Of a stretch of DNA of 37,808 nt, positions 1 to 7,514 are shown in pieces (the stretch's first letter is position 1; each line of letters begins with the position of its first letter). This DNA is from an uncultured Lachnospiraceae bacterium. GTDB lineage: Bacteria; Bacillota; Clostridia; Lachnospirales; Lachnospiraceae. Position numbers and translations under genes: made by a program. The notes under the pieces are model-generated. The model had not been told where the DNA came from and did no database searches. It was given only the letters and a program-made list of their open reading frames with translations. The stretch spans positions 1 to 37,808 of the forward strand of contig CALWRT010000140.1 in assembly GCA_944384015.1 (NCBI GenBank), written 5' to 3'.

Positions 1-170
1 AGGTCTTTTCGGATTTATCCGAAAATCCCAGGACGAACCTGCGCCAAGCTCCGCTTGCGCGCATCTGTTCTTGCTGCGCAGCAGTAAGAATTTTCAGGGT
101 TGTTTCACTGTTTGATTATCAAGGTTCATACACAGTTTTAAACAAGCTATCCAAATGGGATAGCTTTATT
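1..170 (-). other. Structured untranslated leader of a gene left of the window
   Basis: No open frame is convincing here. The stretch downstream of the promoter contains several short hairpins: AGCTATCC/GGATAGCT (145-152 with 158-165), TTCTT-CTGC/GCAG-AAGAA around 67-90, a GC-rich palindrome near 41-60, and TTTTCGGA/TCCGAAAA (7-14 with 19-26). An rRNA operon leader is plausible but not proven, because no rRNA sequence is visible. Confidence 0.4.
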
Positions 171-199
171 ATTTTACCATTTCTTGCATCCTTTGTCAA
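171..199 (-). promoter_or_regulatory. Strong sigma-A promoter reading leftward out of the window
   Basis: On the minus strand, TTGACA (194-199) is followed after 17 bases by TAAAAT (171-176). It reads into a structured leader and on past position 1. The strength and the tRNA genes just upstream suggest a stable-RNA operon or another highly expressed gene to the left. The target itself is not in view. Confidence 0.7.
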
Positions 200-234
200 C
201 ATATTATTTTAACATACAAGCAAAACAGAAAGCA

Positions 235-263
235 AAAAATGATGCAGCCCACTGTACGGCCGC
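235..263 (-). terminator. Intrinsic terminator after the tRNA-Ser genes
   Basis: On the minus strand, just after tRNA-Ser(GGA), an imperfect GC-rich hairpin (244-263) is followed by a run of T residues. The stem has a mismatch, so the call is moderate. Confidence 0.4.
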
Positions 264-267
264 GAAC

Positions 268-355
268 GGAGAAGGAGGGATTTGAACCCTCGCGCCGCTA
301 TTAACGACCTACTCCCTTTCCAGGGGAGCCCCTTCAGCCGCTTGGGTACTTCTCC
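268..355 (-). tRNA. tRNA-Ser (anticodon GGA)
   Basis: The 88-nt sequence folds as a class II tRNA with a long variable arm, as expected for serine. The acceptor arms are GGAGAAG and CTTCTCC. The anticodon stem CTCCC/GGGAG encloses the loop CTGGAAA, giving anticodon GGA, which reads UCC and UCU codons. The T arm carries the GGTTCAAATCC motif. CCA is not encoded. It lies 45 bases downstream of a second tRNA-Ser and is probably co-transcribed with it. Confidence 0.95.
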
Positions 356-400
356 AAAAGCCTGAATAAAACACTTTTACAATTGATTGGATTCTTAAAC

Positions 401-485
401 GGAGAAGGTGGGATTCGAACCCACGGTCCCTTTCGGAATCACTGGTTTTCAAGACCAGCTCCTTAAACCACTCGGACACCTCTCC
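401..485 (-). tRNA. tRNA-Ser (anticodon TGA)
   Basis: An 85-nt class II tRNA. The anticodon stem CTGGT/ACCAG encloses the loop CTTGAAA, giving anticodon TGA (reads UCA and related codons). The T arm has GGTTCGAATCC, and the long variable arm is typical of serine tRNAs. CCA is not encoded. It is the promoter-proximal gene of the two-tRNA unit. Confidence 0.95.
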
Positions 486-501
486 AAACGTGTGCTTGAA
501 T

Positions 502-531
502 ATTTTACACCATTTCCTGTGCTGATGTCAA
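502..531 (-). promoter_or_regulatory. Promoter of the tRNA-Ser pair
   Basis: On the minus strand, TTGACA (526-531) and TAAAAT (502-507) are separated by 18 bases and end 17 bases before tRNA-Ser(TGA). The consensus match and position fit a tRNA promoter. Confidence 0.7.
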
Positions 532-618
532 GCTCTTTTCATCTTGAAGATCGTCCCTTTTTTCAGAGCCATTTGCTATTCTAGCACGTTTCTATCAGAG
601 TGTCAATTATTATCTTCT

Positions 619-1072
619 TTAAATAAACTCACTTAAAATGAAAAAGTAAATTCTACATTTCCAATCCATAGTGGAATTTAATCTTGCACAAGTGGCATTT
701 AGTCTTTCATACGAAAGAACGATTATCTATGAACTGCACCCCAAAAGTTGAACAAGAGAGTCAACGAAAGGGGTGCAGTTCAATTAAGGGCTTATGCCCC
801 TTGACAGGTGAAACTGGTATTTTGGTATCATCTCCAGAAAGCAGGCAAATCCGACCACCTAACAATGTAATTTACTCTTACACATGCTTGATCTTCATAT
901 TATAAAGCGCTTGACACAAAATCAATTATTTTAATTAATTTTATCTCAATATTTGGTATATGGCTATCAGCTGGTATTGCAGAAATCTAATAAAATCCAC
1001 ACTTTTTAAAGGGCAAGTAGAATTTACCTTTGCACTGGAATTTACTTTTTCAAGTTACCTTAAATAAACTCA
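619..1072. mobile_element. Decayed insertion element flanked by a direct repeat, IS21-like ends
   Basis: A 13-bp direct repeat, TTAAATAAACTCA, stands at 619-631 and 1060-1072. Just inside it is a perfect 15-bp inverted repeat, TGAAAAAGTAAATTC (639-653) against its complement at 1038-1052. Further copies of a GTGGAATTTA-type motif lie inboard (about 670 and 1015). Multiple inboard copies of the terminal motif resemble IS21-family ends; that family assignment is from memory. No transposase frame survives. A 73-codon open frame at 684-905 crosses these repeats and has no support as a gene. A second short inverted repeat lies inside. Confidence 0.55.
728..781. repeat. Short inverted-repeat pair resembling IS3/IS150-type ends
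   Basis: TGAACTGCACCCC at about 728-740 faces GGGGTGCAGTTCA at about 768-780, with only about 27 bases between them. The continuation AAAAGTTG on the left resembles the ends of IS150-type elements as I remember them. This could be a minimal internally deleted element or a stem-loop. It is nested within the 619-1072 remnant. Confidence 0.4.
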
Positions 1073-1332
1073 TTTGTATCTATATGTCACACCCTGATCC
1101 GGAATTGAGAATATAGTTTTTCATGTGAACATGACAGTTCTGGGCGAGTGCGGCTTGTAACCAATTGCAAAAAACAAATTTTTGCTTAGAATTGTATTTA
1201 CTTATATTTAGAAAACAGCAGAAATCATAAAAATACCACAGCATCAATTTCCGAACGCCATCACATCGCCGGGCGCGGAAGTTGTTAATAGAATGCTTGC
1301 TAAAGCAATATTAAATCGTGATTTCTACCCTC
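1073..1332. other. Intergenic, no feature recognised
   Basis: About 260 AT-rich bases between the element remnant and the XRE regulator. No open frame with a ribosome site, no RNA gene and no convincing terminator is seen. Confidence 0.4.
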
Positions 1333-1545
1333 TTATTCCTCAAATAATTTTTCAACGGGTATCTGTAATATCTGCGACAAACCTTGCAATTCAATATCCG
1401 TAACTGTCCTTGAACCATCCTCAATGCGTGAAATGGAACCTCGGCATATATAAACAGCCAGCGTCTCTAATTTATCTGATAGTTGTTGTTGACTCATTCG
1501 ACGCATTTTTCTGTAATATTTTATTTTCTTGCCGGTTATATTCAT
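1333..1545 (-). CDS. XRE-family small transcriptional regulator
   Basis: A 70-residue protein that is almost entirely a Cro/CI-type helix-turn-helix: GKKIKYYRKMRRMSQQQLSD (helices 1-2), then a recognition region with RGSISRIEDGSR, and LSQILQIPVEKLF at the end. It should bind DNA as a dimer. The chosen ATG at 1545 follows AAGGAAAGG. A second ATG at 1572, nine codons upstream, also has a ribosome site (AAGGGG) and gives a 79-residue form; family N-termini favour the shorter one. It is divergent from the membrane-protein gene at 1687, and two near-identical palindromes lie between them, which suggests autoregulation. Confidence 0.8.
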   Translation of the reverse strand: MNITGKKIKYYRKMRRMSQQQLSDKLETLAVYICRGSISRIEDGSRTVTDIELQGLSQILQIPVEKLFEE

Positions 1546-1591
1546 AACCTTTCCTTCTATAATTCTTGGCATAGTTATTCCCCTTTATTTT

Positions 1592-1610
1592 TTGTCTTGT
1601 AATAAGACAA
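1592..1610. promoter_or_regulatory. Operator-like palindrome 1
   Basis: TTGTCTT-GTAAT-AAGACAA is a perfect 7+7 inverted repeat with a 5-base spacer. It lies 20 bases upstream of the longer XRE reading frame. It matches a second site 49 bases away in sequence and geometry, so binding by the adjacent XRE regulator is the simplest reading. Confidence 0.6.
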
Positions 1611-1640
1611 AAAATATGTTATATTAATTTTCGAAAATTA

Positions 1641-1659
1641 TTGTCTTATAACAGGACAA
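1641..1659. promoter_or_regulatory. Operator-like palindrome 2
   Basis: TTGTCTT-ATAAC-AGGACAA has the same half-sites and spacing as the palindrome at 1592-1610, with one arm mismatch. It lies 27 bases upstream of the membrane-protein ATG at 1687. The 49-bp centre-to-centre distance is close to five helical turns, so two dimers would sit near the same face. Confidence 0.6.
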
Positions 1660-1686
1660 GTATAAAATTATTTGGAGGGCTCTATT

Positions 1687-2136
1687 ATGCAAGGAAGGTT
1701 AATAGTATCCACAAAATCATCTAGCACAGGGAGAAAATCCATAATCCTTATTGCTTCTATTATTTCGTATATTTTCGGTATCGTATGCCTAGTTACTCCA
1801 GAGGCCTTTTCCGTTATGGATGACCTTTGGTTCATACTCTGGCTGATAGGTGTACTATTTTTCTTTCTATACCCAACGTTCTGGCTGATTGTTGTATTTG
1901 TAGGTTCAAAATCCTATTGTGACGTATATGAATATTGTGTTACTGGACGAACTGCTTTAAGTTTCAGCAACCCTAATATGCCTGTCCAAAATTTTGAGCT
2001 GTCATATAGCGAAATTACAAATGTTGCACAATCAGGCAAACGTATTATCATTTACACAAATTATGCAACATATGAAATAATGGCCTTGCAAAATTGTGCC
2101 TTAGCGGTTACTGAAATCCGTTCTAGGACACATTAA
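1687..2136 (+). CDS. Hypothetical membrane protein with two transmembrane segments
   Basis: A 149-residue protein of unrecognised family. It has two hydrophobic segments, about residues 18-36 and 46-72, the second rich in Leu, Phe and Ile. A soluble C-terminal half of about 75 residues follows, with alternating strand-like stretches reminiscent of small bacterial PH-like domains (inference only). The ATG at 1687 is preferred over the in-frame ATG at 1672 because GGAGGG (1674-1679) lies just ahead of it. It is divergent from the XRE regulator and shares its operator region, so it is probably the regulated partner. Base composition is AT-rich like the rest of this accessory stretch. Confidence 0.7.
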   Translation: MQGRLIVSTKSSSTGRKSIILIASIISYIFGIVCLVTPEAFSVMDDLWFILWLIGVLFFFLYPTFWLIVVFVGSKSYCDVYEYCVTGRTALSFSNPNMPVQNFELSYSEITNVAQSGKRIIIYTNYATYEIMALQNCALAVTEIRSRTH

Positions 2137-2512
2137 TAGCAGCTACTTCGCTTTTATGTTTTTCCATAATGATATTTTGTATCGTAATATCTTCGGCAAA
2201 TATATGTCGCATTCCTGTATTCTTGCAATACGGAACACAATATAACAGAATTCAATATACACGGCATAAATAACGGGGAGAAAAGATTCTATGAATGCTC
2301 ATATCCAAGAAAATATCAGTAACTTCGATAAAGGTATATACATCCATTCCAGAACCACGGATAAAAGACTGCTCAAAATAGGAAAGCTGACTTATTCCAT
2401 TTTCTAAATCATATACATATAGGCATGCCAAGGGAAATCTACTATAAGAGCCTTTCGGAAACATTTTTATAATCTTTTGAGCGCTGGGAAACCGCGATCC
2501 AAAAGTCTGCAA
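2127..2512 (-). pseudogene. Possible decayed reading frame, unrecognised
   Basis: An 86-codon frame (2252-2512) opens with TTG and has no visible ribosome site. Just after its stop, other minus-strand frames continue protein-like sequence down to about 2127, for example a 29-codon stretch beginning MRHIFAEDITIQN. This pattern could be one gene broken by a frameshift, but I cannot identify the family. It overlaps the end of the upstream plus-strand gene by a few bases. A non-coding origin is equally possible. Confidence 0.25.
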
Positions 2513-2757
2513 CCAATACGGAAGATAAAAGAGCCAAATATAATTATCTCAACTTACGCAGTACCGCCGATAACAGGGCGGCATTTTCTATTTTAATTTG
2601 TTCAGTCCTTTTATGTTCAAATACCGGTGAATGAAATACAAGTTATCCTTCAAAATCAGCCTTTTATCACAGGACGTTGCTGCATCTATACCCTTTATGC
2701 TATCATAATACAAAGATTATCATTCTAATTGTCTAAAAAGAAAGGAGAATCATCCCC
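2513..2757. other. Intergenic with a short hairpin and a probable promoter
   Basis: A small hairpin CCGCC/GGCGG (2564-2568 with 2577-2581) is followed by a T-rich run on the plus strand and may be a weak terminator. A plus-strand frame across 2500-2634 gives protein-like sequence (YNYLNLRSTADNRAAF) with no start, possibly a fossil. A candidate promoter for the next gene is TTGCTG (2677-2682), 18 bases, TATCAT (2701-2706). Confidence 0.4.
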
Positions 2758-3162
2758 ATGAAGAAAATAAAAGGCAGCGTCAAGGCTTACATTTTTATTC
2801 TCCTGTTCACAGCCATACTTTTTGCAGAGTACGGGCTGACTTACTATATTATAGGGAACTTCTCTGCCGTCAGAGAAATTGTGACGGAGCCAGTACTGTT
2901 AATTCTTCTAACACTGATTCCCATTTTTTATATGATGATTTTATCTATCCACTACACCCTGTGGAAAGACTTTAAAAGAAGCTTCACGGTCGTTTGGTAT
3001 ATTTCCATTGCTATACATTTTATACTTATATTTGTCAGCATTTATTATATAATAAACGGCGGCGGGACAGAGCTTTGTCTCCTAGTTCTGATCTTCTGGA
3101 ATACAACCTTCTGTATCTGCAAAAGACTCTCCATGCGAATTTCAGGCAAGGAGGGTTCTTAA
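2758..3162 (+). CDS. Hypothetical four-helix membrane protein
   Basis: A 134-residue protein with four hydrophobic segments (about residues 10-32, 44-64, 77-97 and 103-118) separated by short charged loops. There is no signal peptide cleavage site and no recognisable domain. The start follows AAAGGAGAATC with good spacing. It stands alone between a possible fossil region and an IS66 remnant, with no partner to suggest a role. Confidence 0.65.
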   Translation: MKKIKGSVKAYIFILLFTAILFAEYGLTYYIIGNFSAVREIVTEPVLLILLTLIPIFYMMILSIHYTLWKDFKRSFTVVWYISIAIHFILIFVSIYYIINGGGTELCLLVLIFWNTTFCICKRLSMRISGKEGS

Positions 3163-3299
3163 AAAGCAGTTAAATTATCCTTTAATTATTTAGATGACTT
3201 TACCCCATTTCGATTCCATTCCAGCTATCCGCACAGTTCTCCCATCCTTTGCTTTCTACTCTTATTTTGATCCTTCTTATTTATCTTCTGTCTAATTTT

Positions 3300-3595
3300 C
3301 CCTTCTCATCCAATTACAGGTTGTGTCGGCAATGGTATTAGCGTCGGGGCAAAATAGTCATCTAGTTTTGAGTCGCCGGCATCATCTCCTGAATCGACTC
3401 TATTGTTGCATGAAGTGATGAATTCTGGGAATTCTCGAAAGCTTCTCTTCGCAGGATCCTCTGCCAGTAGAAGAACTGCTTCTCTGGAATCCCATTGACT
3501 CTGCATCAGGCAGTTTTAGACATTCCGTTGTTTGTACATTCATTCATGATTTTGGCCCAGTGCTCCGCACGAATCTGATGTGTAATCTTATCCAT
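3300..3595 (-). pseudogene. tnpA: Degraded IS66-family accessory gene (tnpA)
   Basis: From the ATG at 3595, preceded by AAAGGAGTTG, the translation runs MDKITHQIRAEHWAKIM, then SKTA-stop-CRVNGIPEKQFFYWQ and REAFENSQN. This is the conserved N-terminus of the IS66-family accessory protein usually annotated TnpA (intact members read roughly W-CRVNGISEKQFFYWQ). The stop TGA stands where the family has Trp, a single-base change, and at least one further in-frame TAG follows. No tnpB or tnpC transposase follows, so this is a fossil fragment. An overlapping 66-codon frame in another register (3306-3506) is its shadow. Confidence 0.8.
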
Positions 3596-3970
3596 AGGGA
3601 CAACTCCTTTAAAAGCTTGTAGTTTTCTGGATGTATTATCTCATGGATAGATAAAACTAGCACGGTACTAGTGATTTACCGTATACATTTCAAAACCGTC
3701 AAATACGGATGTTTGAGGAAGAACCCTCCACAAGTGAAATATACAGCTGTCCTCAGAAAACGACCGTTTACAACAGCCACTTAATTATTAGTTATCAGCA
3801 AATTATCCTTTCTATAATGCCCATTGCAAACAGCCACTTTCTGCGGACAGCAGGGCCGTATTTCATGGTATGACTGGTATCAGCCAGATGAACCGGACGG
3901 ATTAGAAGATTTCGTAGAAAAACATCAAGATAATATTTTCACAGGATGAAATTAAGGAAGAAAACAGACT
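3596..3970. other. IS66 flank and short coding-like remnant before the LytTR gene
   Basis: 3600-3760 is probably the left flank of the IS66 remnant; I cannot define the terminal repeat. AACAGCCACTT is repeated at about 3772-3782 and 3829-3839. At 3818-3949 a plus-strand frame reads CGQQGRISWYDWYQPDEPDG, then LEDFVEKHQDNIFTG and a stop. It looks like the C-terminus of a real protein, has no start codon, and ends 21 bases before the next gene. Confidence 0.4.
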
Positions 3971-4690
3971 ATGAAACAGTTTCTTATCTGCGATGATCAG
4001 CCAGAACACGCACTTTGGCTAAAAAAGCTGCTCGCTGCTGCCATAAGGGCAACCGGCGAATCTTACATTGTGAAAGTACTGAAGACAAGCGCAGAACTTT
4101 ACCTGGATCTAGAATCTTACCAGGACTACGATGCTATCTTCCTAGACATCGAGATGCCCAAATTTACTGGTTTTCAAATCGCCGAAGAACTCAATTCCCA
4201 TTTCCCAGGGATGCTTATTGTTTTCGTGTCCGCCCATGACGAACTTGTATTTGAATCCTTTCTGTATCAACTGGTGTTTTTCCTGCGCAAAAGCCGGCTA
4301 AAAGAAGAACTCCCTGCTATTGTAGAGAAAATTCTAACACTTTCAGAGAAACGCAGGGCTGCCTGCCTTTCCTTTAAGTCTGGAGGGAAATATTACAAAA
4401 TCGCCCATTCTGACATATACTATCTGGAAAGCAGGCGCAATCAAGTGCATCTTTTCACTAACAAGGATGAGTATGCGCTATATTCCACCCTGGGCAAATT
4501 ATATAAGCAGTTGCCCAAACCCATTTTTCTGAAATCCCATGGCAGTTTTATCGTCAACGTTGGACATATCAAAATTATTTCGGCTAATACACTGATTCTC
4601 ACTAATGGCTCCTCTATTCCTCTCAGCCGTACCAATCGTCGGCCTTTACTGGAATCGCTGCAGCAACTGTCTATTGAAAGTAATTTCTAG
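3971..4690 (+). CDS. LytTR-family response regulator
   Basis: A 239-residue two-domain regulator. Residues 1-120 form a receiver domain with the acidic pair D8-D9, phospho-acceptor D59 in IFLDIEM and a conserved Lys near 107. Residues about 130-235 form a LytTR DNA-binding domain (YYLESRRNQVHLFT, then FLKSHGSFIVN and PLSRTNRRPL). Such proteins usually pair with a HPK10-type histidine kinase and control peptide signalling or surface genes. No kinase, peptide or transporter gene is adjacent, so it is an orphan within decayed DNA. The start follows AAGGAAGAAAACAGACT. Its stop codon lies inside one arm of a perfect hairpin. Confidence 0.85.
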   Translation: MKQFLICDDQPEHALWLKKLLAAAIRATGESYIVKVLKTSAELYLDLESYQDYDAIFLDIEMPKFTGFQIAEELNSHFPGMLIVFVSAHDELVFESFLYQLVFFLRKSRLKEELPAIVEKILTLSEKRRAACLSFKSGGKYYKIAHSDIYYLESRRNQVHLFTNKDEYALYSTLGKLYKQLPKPIFLKSHGSFIVNVGHIKIISANTLILTNGSSIPLSRTNRRPLLESLQQLSIESNF

Positions 4691-4731
4691 GGGGAACGCT
4701 GATGAAATCAGCGTTCCCCCTAGAAATTACT
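4679..4731. terminator. Perfect 25-bp hairpin between convergent genes
   Basis: Positions 4679-4703 pair perfectly with 4707-4731 around a GAA loop. The core is AGGGGGAACGCTGAT. The left arm contains the last four codons and the stop of the LytTR gene. It lies 20 bases from the end of ispD, which converges on it. There is no clean T run on either side, so it may be a bidirectional terminator or a different RNA structure. Confidence 0.6.
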
Positions 4732-4750
4732 GGAAACTTGTATCACACCG

Positions 4751-5479
4751 TTATCTCCCCATGCCCTCTTCCCTCAGCAATGCCTCGGCGATCGCCATGT
4801 CCTCCGGGGTCGTGATTTTCAGATTGCTGTAGGAACCCTCCACCAGGTATACCTTCTGATTCAGCATCTTCTCCACCACCATGGCGTCGTCGGTCACTTC
4901 CGCCCGCTCCTGGGCTGGGCGTGCCATCAGTCTGTCATAGGCTTCCCGCACAAGATGATAGCGGAACACCTGAGGCGTCTGGATCGTCCACACAAGGCTC
5001 CGGTTAGGGGTGAATTGGATACTCTCATCCGTATCCGCAATTTTTATCGTATCCTTGGCCGGCATTCCAACGACACAGGCCTCCTTCTCCCGCACAGCGG
5101 CCATCGCCCGCTCCAGTATCTCCTCACTGATCAGCGGCCTCGCGCCGTCATGGATGAACACCCACTCACAGTCCTGGCAGGCCTTCAGCCCTTCATAGAC
5201 AGAATCATAGCGTTCCCGGCCTCCGGGGACAATGGCCTGCACCTTCGTGAATCCCATCGGCTTCACAATCCTCTCTTGACAGTAGGCAATGTCCTCTTCT
5301 CCGGTAACCAGCACAATCTGCTGTATCAGGGGGCTTCTCTGGAACACCTTAAGGGAATAGGACAGCATCGGCCTGCCTCCCAATTCCAGAAACTGCTTAT
5401 GCACTTGACTGTTCATCCTTTTCCCCTGGCCCGCGGCCAGGACAATTGCCGTCGTGTCCGCCGTCGTTCTCTCTCCCAT
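4751..5479 (-). CDS. ispD: 2-C-methyl-D-erythritol 4-phosphate cytidylyltransferase
   Basis: Third step of the non-mevalonate isoprenoid pathway: couples CTP to methylerythritol phosphate to give CDP-methylerythritol in the cytoplasm. The 242-residue protein is full length. The nucleotide-binding signature AIVLAAGQGKRM lies at residues 11-22, followed by HKQFLELGGRPML, PGGRERYDSV, the IHDGARP motif, and the C-terminal ITTPEDMAIAE segment. It is the last gene of the leftward tsa/rnz cluster, about 80 bases after tsaD, and ends near the convergent hairpin. The other MEP-pathway genes are not in the window. Confidence 0.95.
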   Translation of the reverse strand: MGERTTADTTAIVLAAGQGKRMNSQVHKQFLELGGRPMLSYSLKVFQRSPLIQQIVLVTGEEDIAYCQERIVKPMGFTKVQAIVPGGRERYDSVYEGLKACQDCEWVFIHDGARPLISEEILERAMAAVREKEACVVGMPAKDTIKIADTDESIQFTPNRSLVWTIQTPQVFRYHLVREAYDRLMARPAQERAEVTDDAMVVEKMLNQKVYLVEGSYSNLKITTPEDMAIAEALLREEGMGR

Positions 5480-5559
5480 AGTCCCTCCCGCACTTTTCTT
5501 TCAGCCATCGCCCGCTTCTTATCTGCCTGTCTTCCGCCGGTTCAGCTTGCCGCTGCCTC

Positions 5560-6579
5560 TTACCGCTCCCCCAGCTTCAGGTTCGGCACCGCGTTCAGAT
5601 CCAGACCGCTTCTTGTTCCCGCCATATACTCATAGTAGGCAGCCACGCCGATCATCGCCGCGTTGTCTGTGCAGAAGATCGGCGACGGATGGTAGAAGCG
5701 GATACCTTCCCGCCGGCACGCCTCCTCCATTGCCGCCCGCAGAGATGAATTGGACGCCACGCCGCCGGCAATGGCCAGTTGATCCATACGGAAGGCCTTG
5801 GCCCCGTGGATTGCGTGTTCCACCAGCACATCAATCACCGCTCTCTGGAAGGATGCCGCCACGTCAGCCTCACAGACAGGCTCACCCTTCATATGGCAGC
5901 CGTTCAGATAATTCAACACGGCGGACTTCAGCCCGCTGAAGCTGAAGTCATATTCCCCGTCGCTAAGCTTGGCTCTGGGGAAGACAATGGCCTCGGGATT
6001 GCCCTCCCGGGCCAGCTTGTCGATCTTGGGCCCGCCGGGATATCCCAGGCCGATAGCCCTAGCCACCTTGTCGAAGGCTTCCCCTGCCGCATCATCCCTG
6101 GTCCGCCCTAAGATCTCATAGGTCCTATAATCCGCCACCCGCACGAGATGGGTATGGCCTCCCGACACCACCAGGCACAGGAAAGGCGGCTCCAGTTCTT
6201 TATTCTCAATATAGTTCGCGCAGATATGCCCCTCGATATGGTGCACGCCCACCAAGGGAATCCCGGCCGCGTAGCTGATAGCTTTCGCCTCCGCCACGCC
6301 CACCAGCAGAGCTCCCACCAACCCCGGACCGTACGTCACGCCGATAGCCGTAATGTCTGAAAGGGATACCCTTGCCTGATCCAAGGCCTCTGTGATCACC
6401 TGGTTGATCTTCTCGATATGTTTTCTGGACGCGATCTCCGGCACAACTCCTCCATAGAGGGTGTGAAGGGCTATCTGGGAAGAGATCACATTGGAGAGCA
6501 CTTCCCGTCCGTTCTTCACCACTGCGGCGGCTGTCTCATCGCAGGAACTCTCAATCGCCAGTATCAATACATCTTCCAC
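5560..6579 (-). CDS. tsaD: tRNA N6-adenosine threonylcarbamoyltransferase
   Basis: Catalytic subunit of the t6A synthase. It transfers the threonylcarbamoyl group from the TsaC product to A37 of ANN-decoding tRNAs, working with TsaB and TsaE. The 339-residue Kae1/Gcp-family protein has [12 protein letters not shown] at 6-17, the metal-binding HxxxH (H114, H118 in HHIEGH), VSGGHTHLV, and the C-terminal IAGGVASN and FCTDNAAMI motifs. It starts three bases after the rnz stop and is therefore translationally close to it. tsaB and tsaE lie upstream in the same cluster; tsaC is not in the window. Confidence 0.97.
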   Translation of the reverse strand: MEDVLILAIESSCDETAAAVVKNGREVLSNVISSQIALHTLYGGVVPEIASRKHIEKINQVITEALDQARVSLSDITAIGVTYGPGLVGALLVGVAEAKAISYAAGIPLVGVHHIEGHICANYIENKELEPPFLCLVVSGGHTHLVRVADYRTYEILGRTRDDAAGEAFDKVARAIGLGYPGGPKIDKLAREGNPEAIVFPRAKLSDGEYDFSFSGLKSAVLNYLNGCHMKGEPVCEADVAASFQRAVIDVLVEHAIHGAKAFRMDQLAIAGGVASNSSLRAAMEEACRREGIRFYHPSPIFCTDNAAMIGVAAYYEYMAGTRSGLDLNAVPNLKLGER

Positions 6580-6582
6580 CTG

Positions 6583-7494
6583 TCATTCCTCCTCAAAATC
6601 CAGTTCGATGGATTTTCGGTCTTTTCCCGGAACCGCTCCAGGGAAAATCTGCCGCACTTCATCCATGAATTCTTCCGGGTGGATCAGAGACGGGCTGTAG
6701 TGGGTGAGCCACAGCCGCTTTACCTTGGCATCCCGTGCGAGCCTGGCGGCCTCCTTGAAGGTCATATGTTTATATTGTACAGCCTTCTCTTCCTTCCCTT
6801 TCTCTCCGTACATTCCCTCGCAGATGAACAGATCCGCCTCCCGCGCATTCTCCACAATCGCCTTCACCGGCCTCGTATCGGTGCAATAAGTCACCTTGAT
6901 TCCCTTCCTCGCAGGGCCGAGCACCATATCCGGCTTATAGATTCTCCCGTCCTGCTCAATCACTTCCCCCTTCTGCAGTCTGCTCCACAGCGGAAGAGGA
7001 ATCTGCTGTTCTCTAGCCCGCTCCGCCTGAAAACGCCCGGCGCGGTCAATCTCGATCGTATACCCATAGCAGATCACATTGTGATTCACGCGAAAAGCCC
7101 GGATGCGGTATCCATCCATCTCGAATGACTGCTCCGGTTCCTGAATCTCCTTATATACAATTGGAAAAGGGAGCTCCGGGGCAATGCACCGCAGCGCTGT
7201 CACAACCCTCTCCAGCCCCTTAGGCCCGATCATCACAAGGGGCTCCGTCCTCTGGGCATTCCCCATTGTCAATAACAATCCAGGCAGCCCGCTGATATGA
7301 TCTGCGTGGTAATGGGTAAAGCAGATGACGTCAATAGGCTTAAAGCTCCACCCCTTCTCCTTGATGGCAATCTGCGTTCCCTCCCCGCAGTCGATCAGAA
7401 TGCTGCTCCCATTGTATCTCGCCATCAGAGAGGTCAGCCATCTATGTGGCAGCGGCATCATACCGCCGCTGCCAAGCAAACAGATATCCAGCAT
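6583..7494 (-). CDS. rnz: Ribonuclease Z-like metallo-beta-lactamase nuclease
   Basis: Removes 3' trailers from tRNA precursors, most important where CCA is not encoded; both tRNA genes in this window lack CCA. The 303-residue protein begins MLDICLLGSGG, as in the family, so the ATG at 7494 is chosen over the longer frame to 7578. The zinc motif HYHADH is at 61-66. Further ligands are expected in FRVNHNV, the CTDTRP motif and LTHYSPS near the C-terminus. Upstream AAAGGA is rather far (15 bases) from the ATG. It follows the small zinc-ribbon-like gene by 20 bases. Confidence 0.9.
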   Translation of the reverse strand: MLDICLLGSGGMMPLPHRWLTSLMARYNGSSILIDCGEGTQIAIKEKGWSFKPIDVICFTHYHADHISGLPGLLLTMGNAQRTEPLVMIGPKGLERVVTALRCIAPELPFPIVYKEIQEPEQSFEMDGYRIRAFRVNHNVICYGYTIEIDRAGRFQAERAREQQIPLPLWSRLQKGEVIEQDGRIYKPDMVLGPARKGIKVTYCTDTRPVKAIVENAREADLFICEGMYGEKGKEEKAVQYKHMTFKEAARLARDAKVKRLWLTHYSPSLIHPEEFMDEVRQIFPGAVPGKDRKSIELDFEEE

Positions 7495-7514
7495 ATTACA
7501 ACCACGTATCCTTT

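Noticed and set aside
1-267. CRISPR or riboswitch in the left-edge leader
   Set aside because: No regular repeats and no match to any aptamer core that I recognise; only simple hairpins are present.
684-905. 73-codon plus-strand frame
   Set aside because: It runs through the repeats of the insertion-element remnant, has no good ribosome site and no protein-like motifs.
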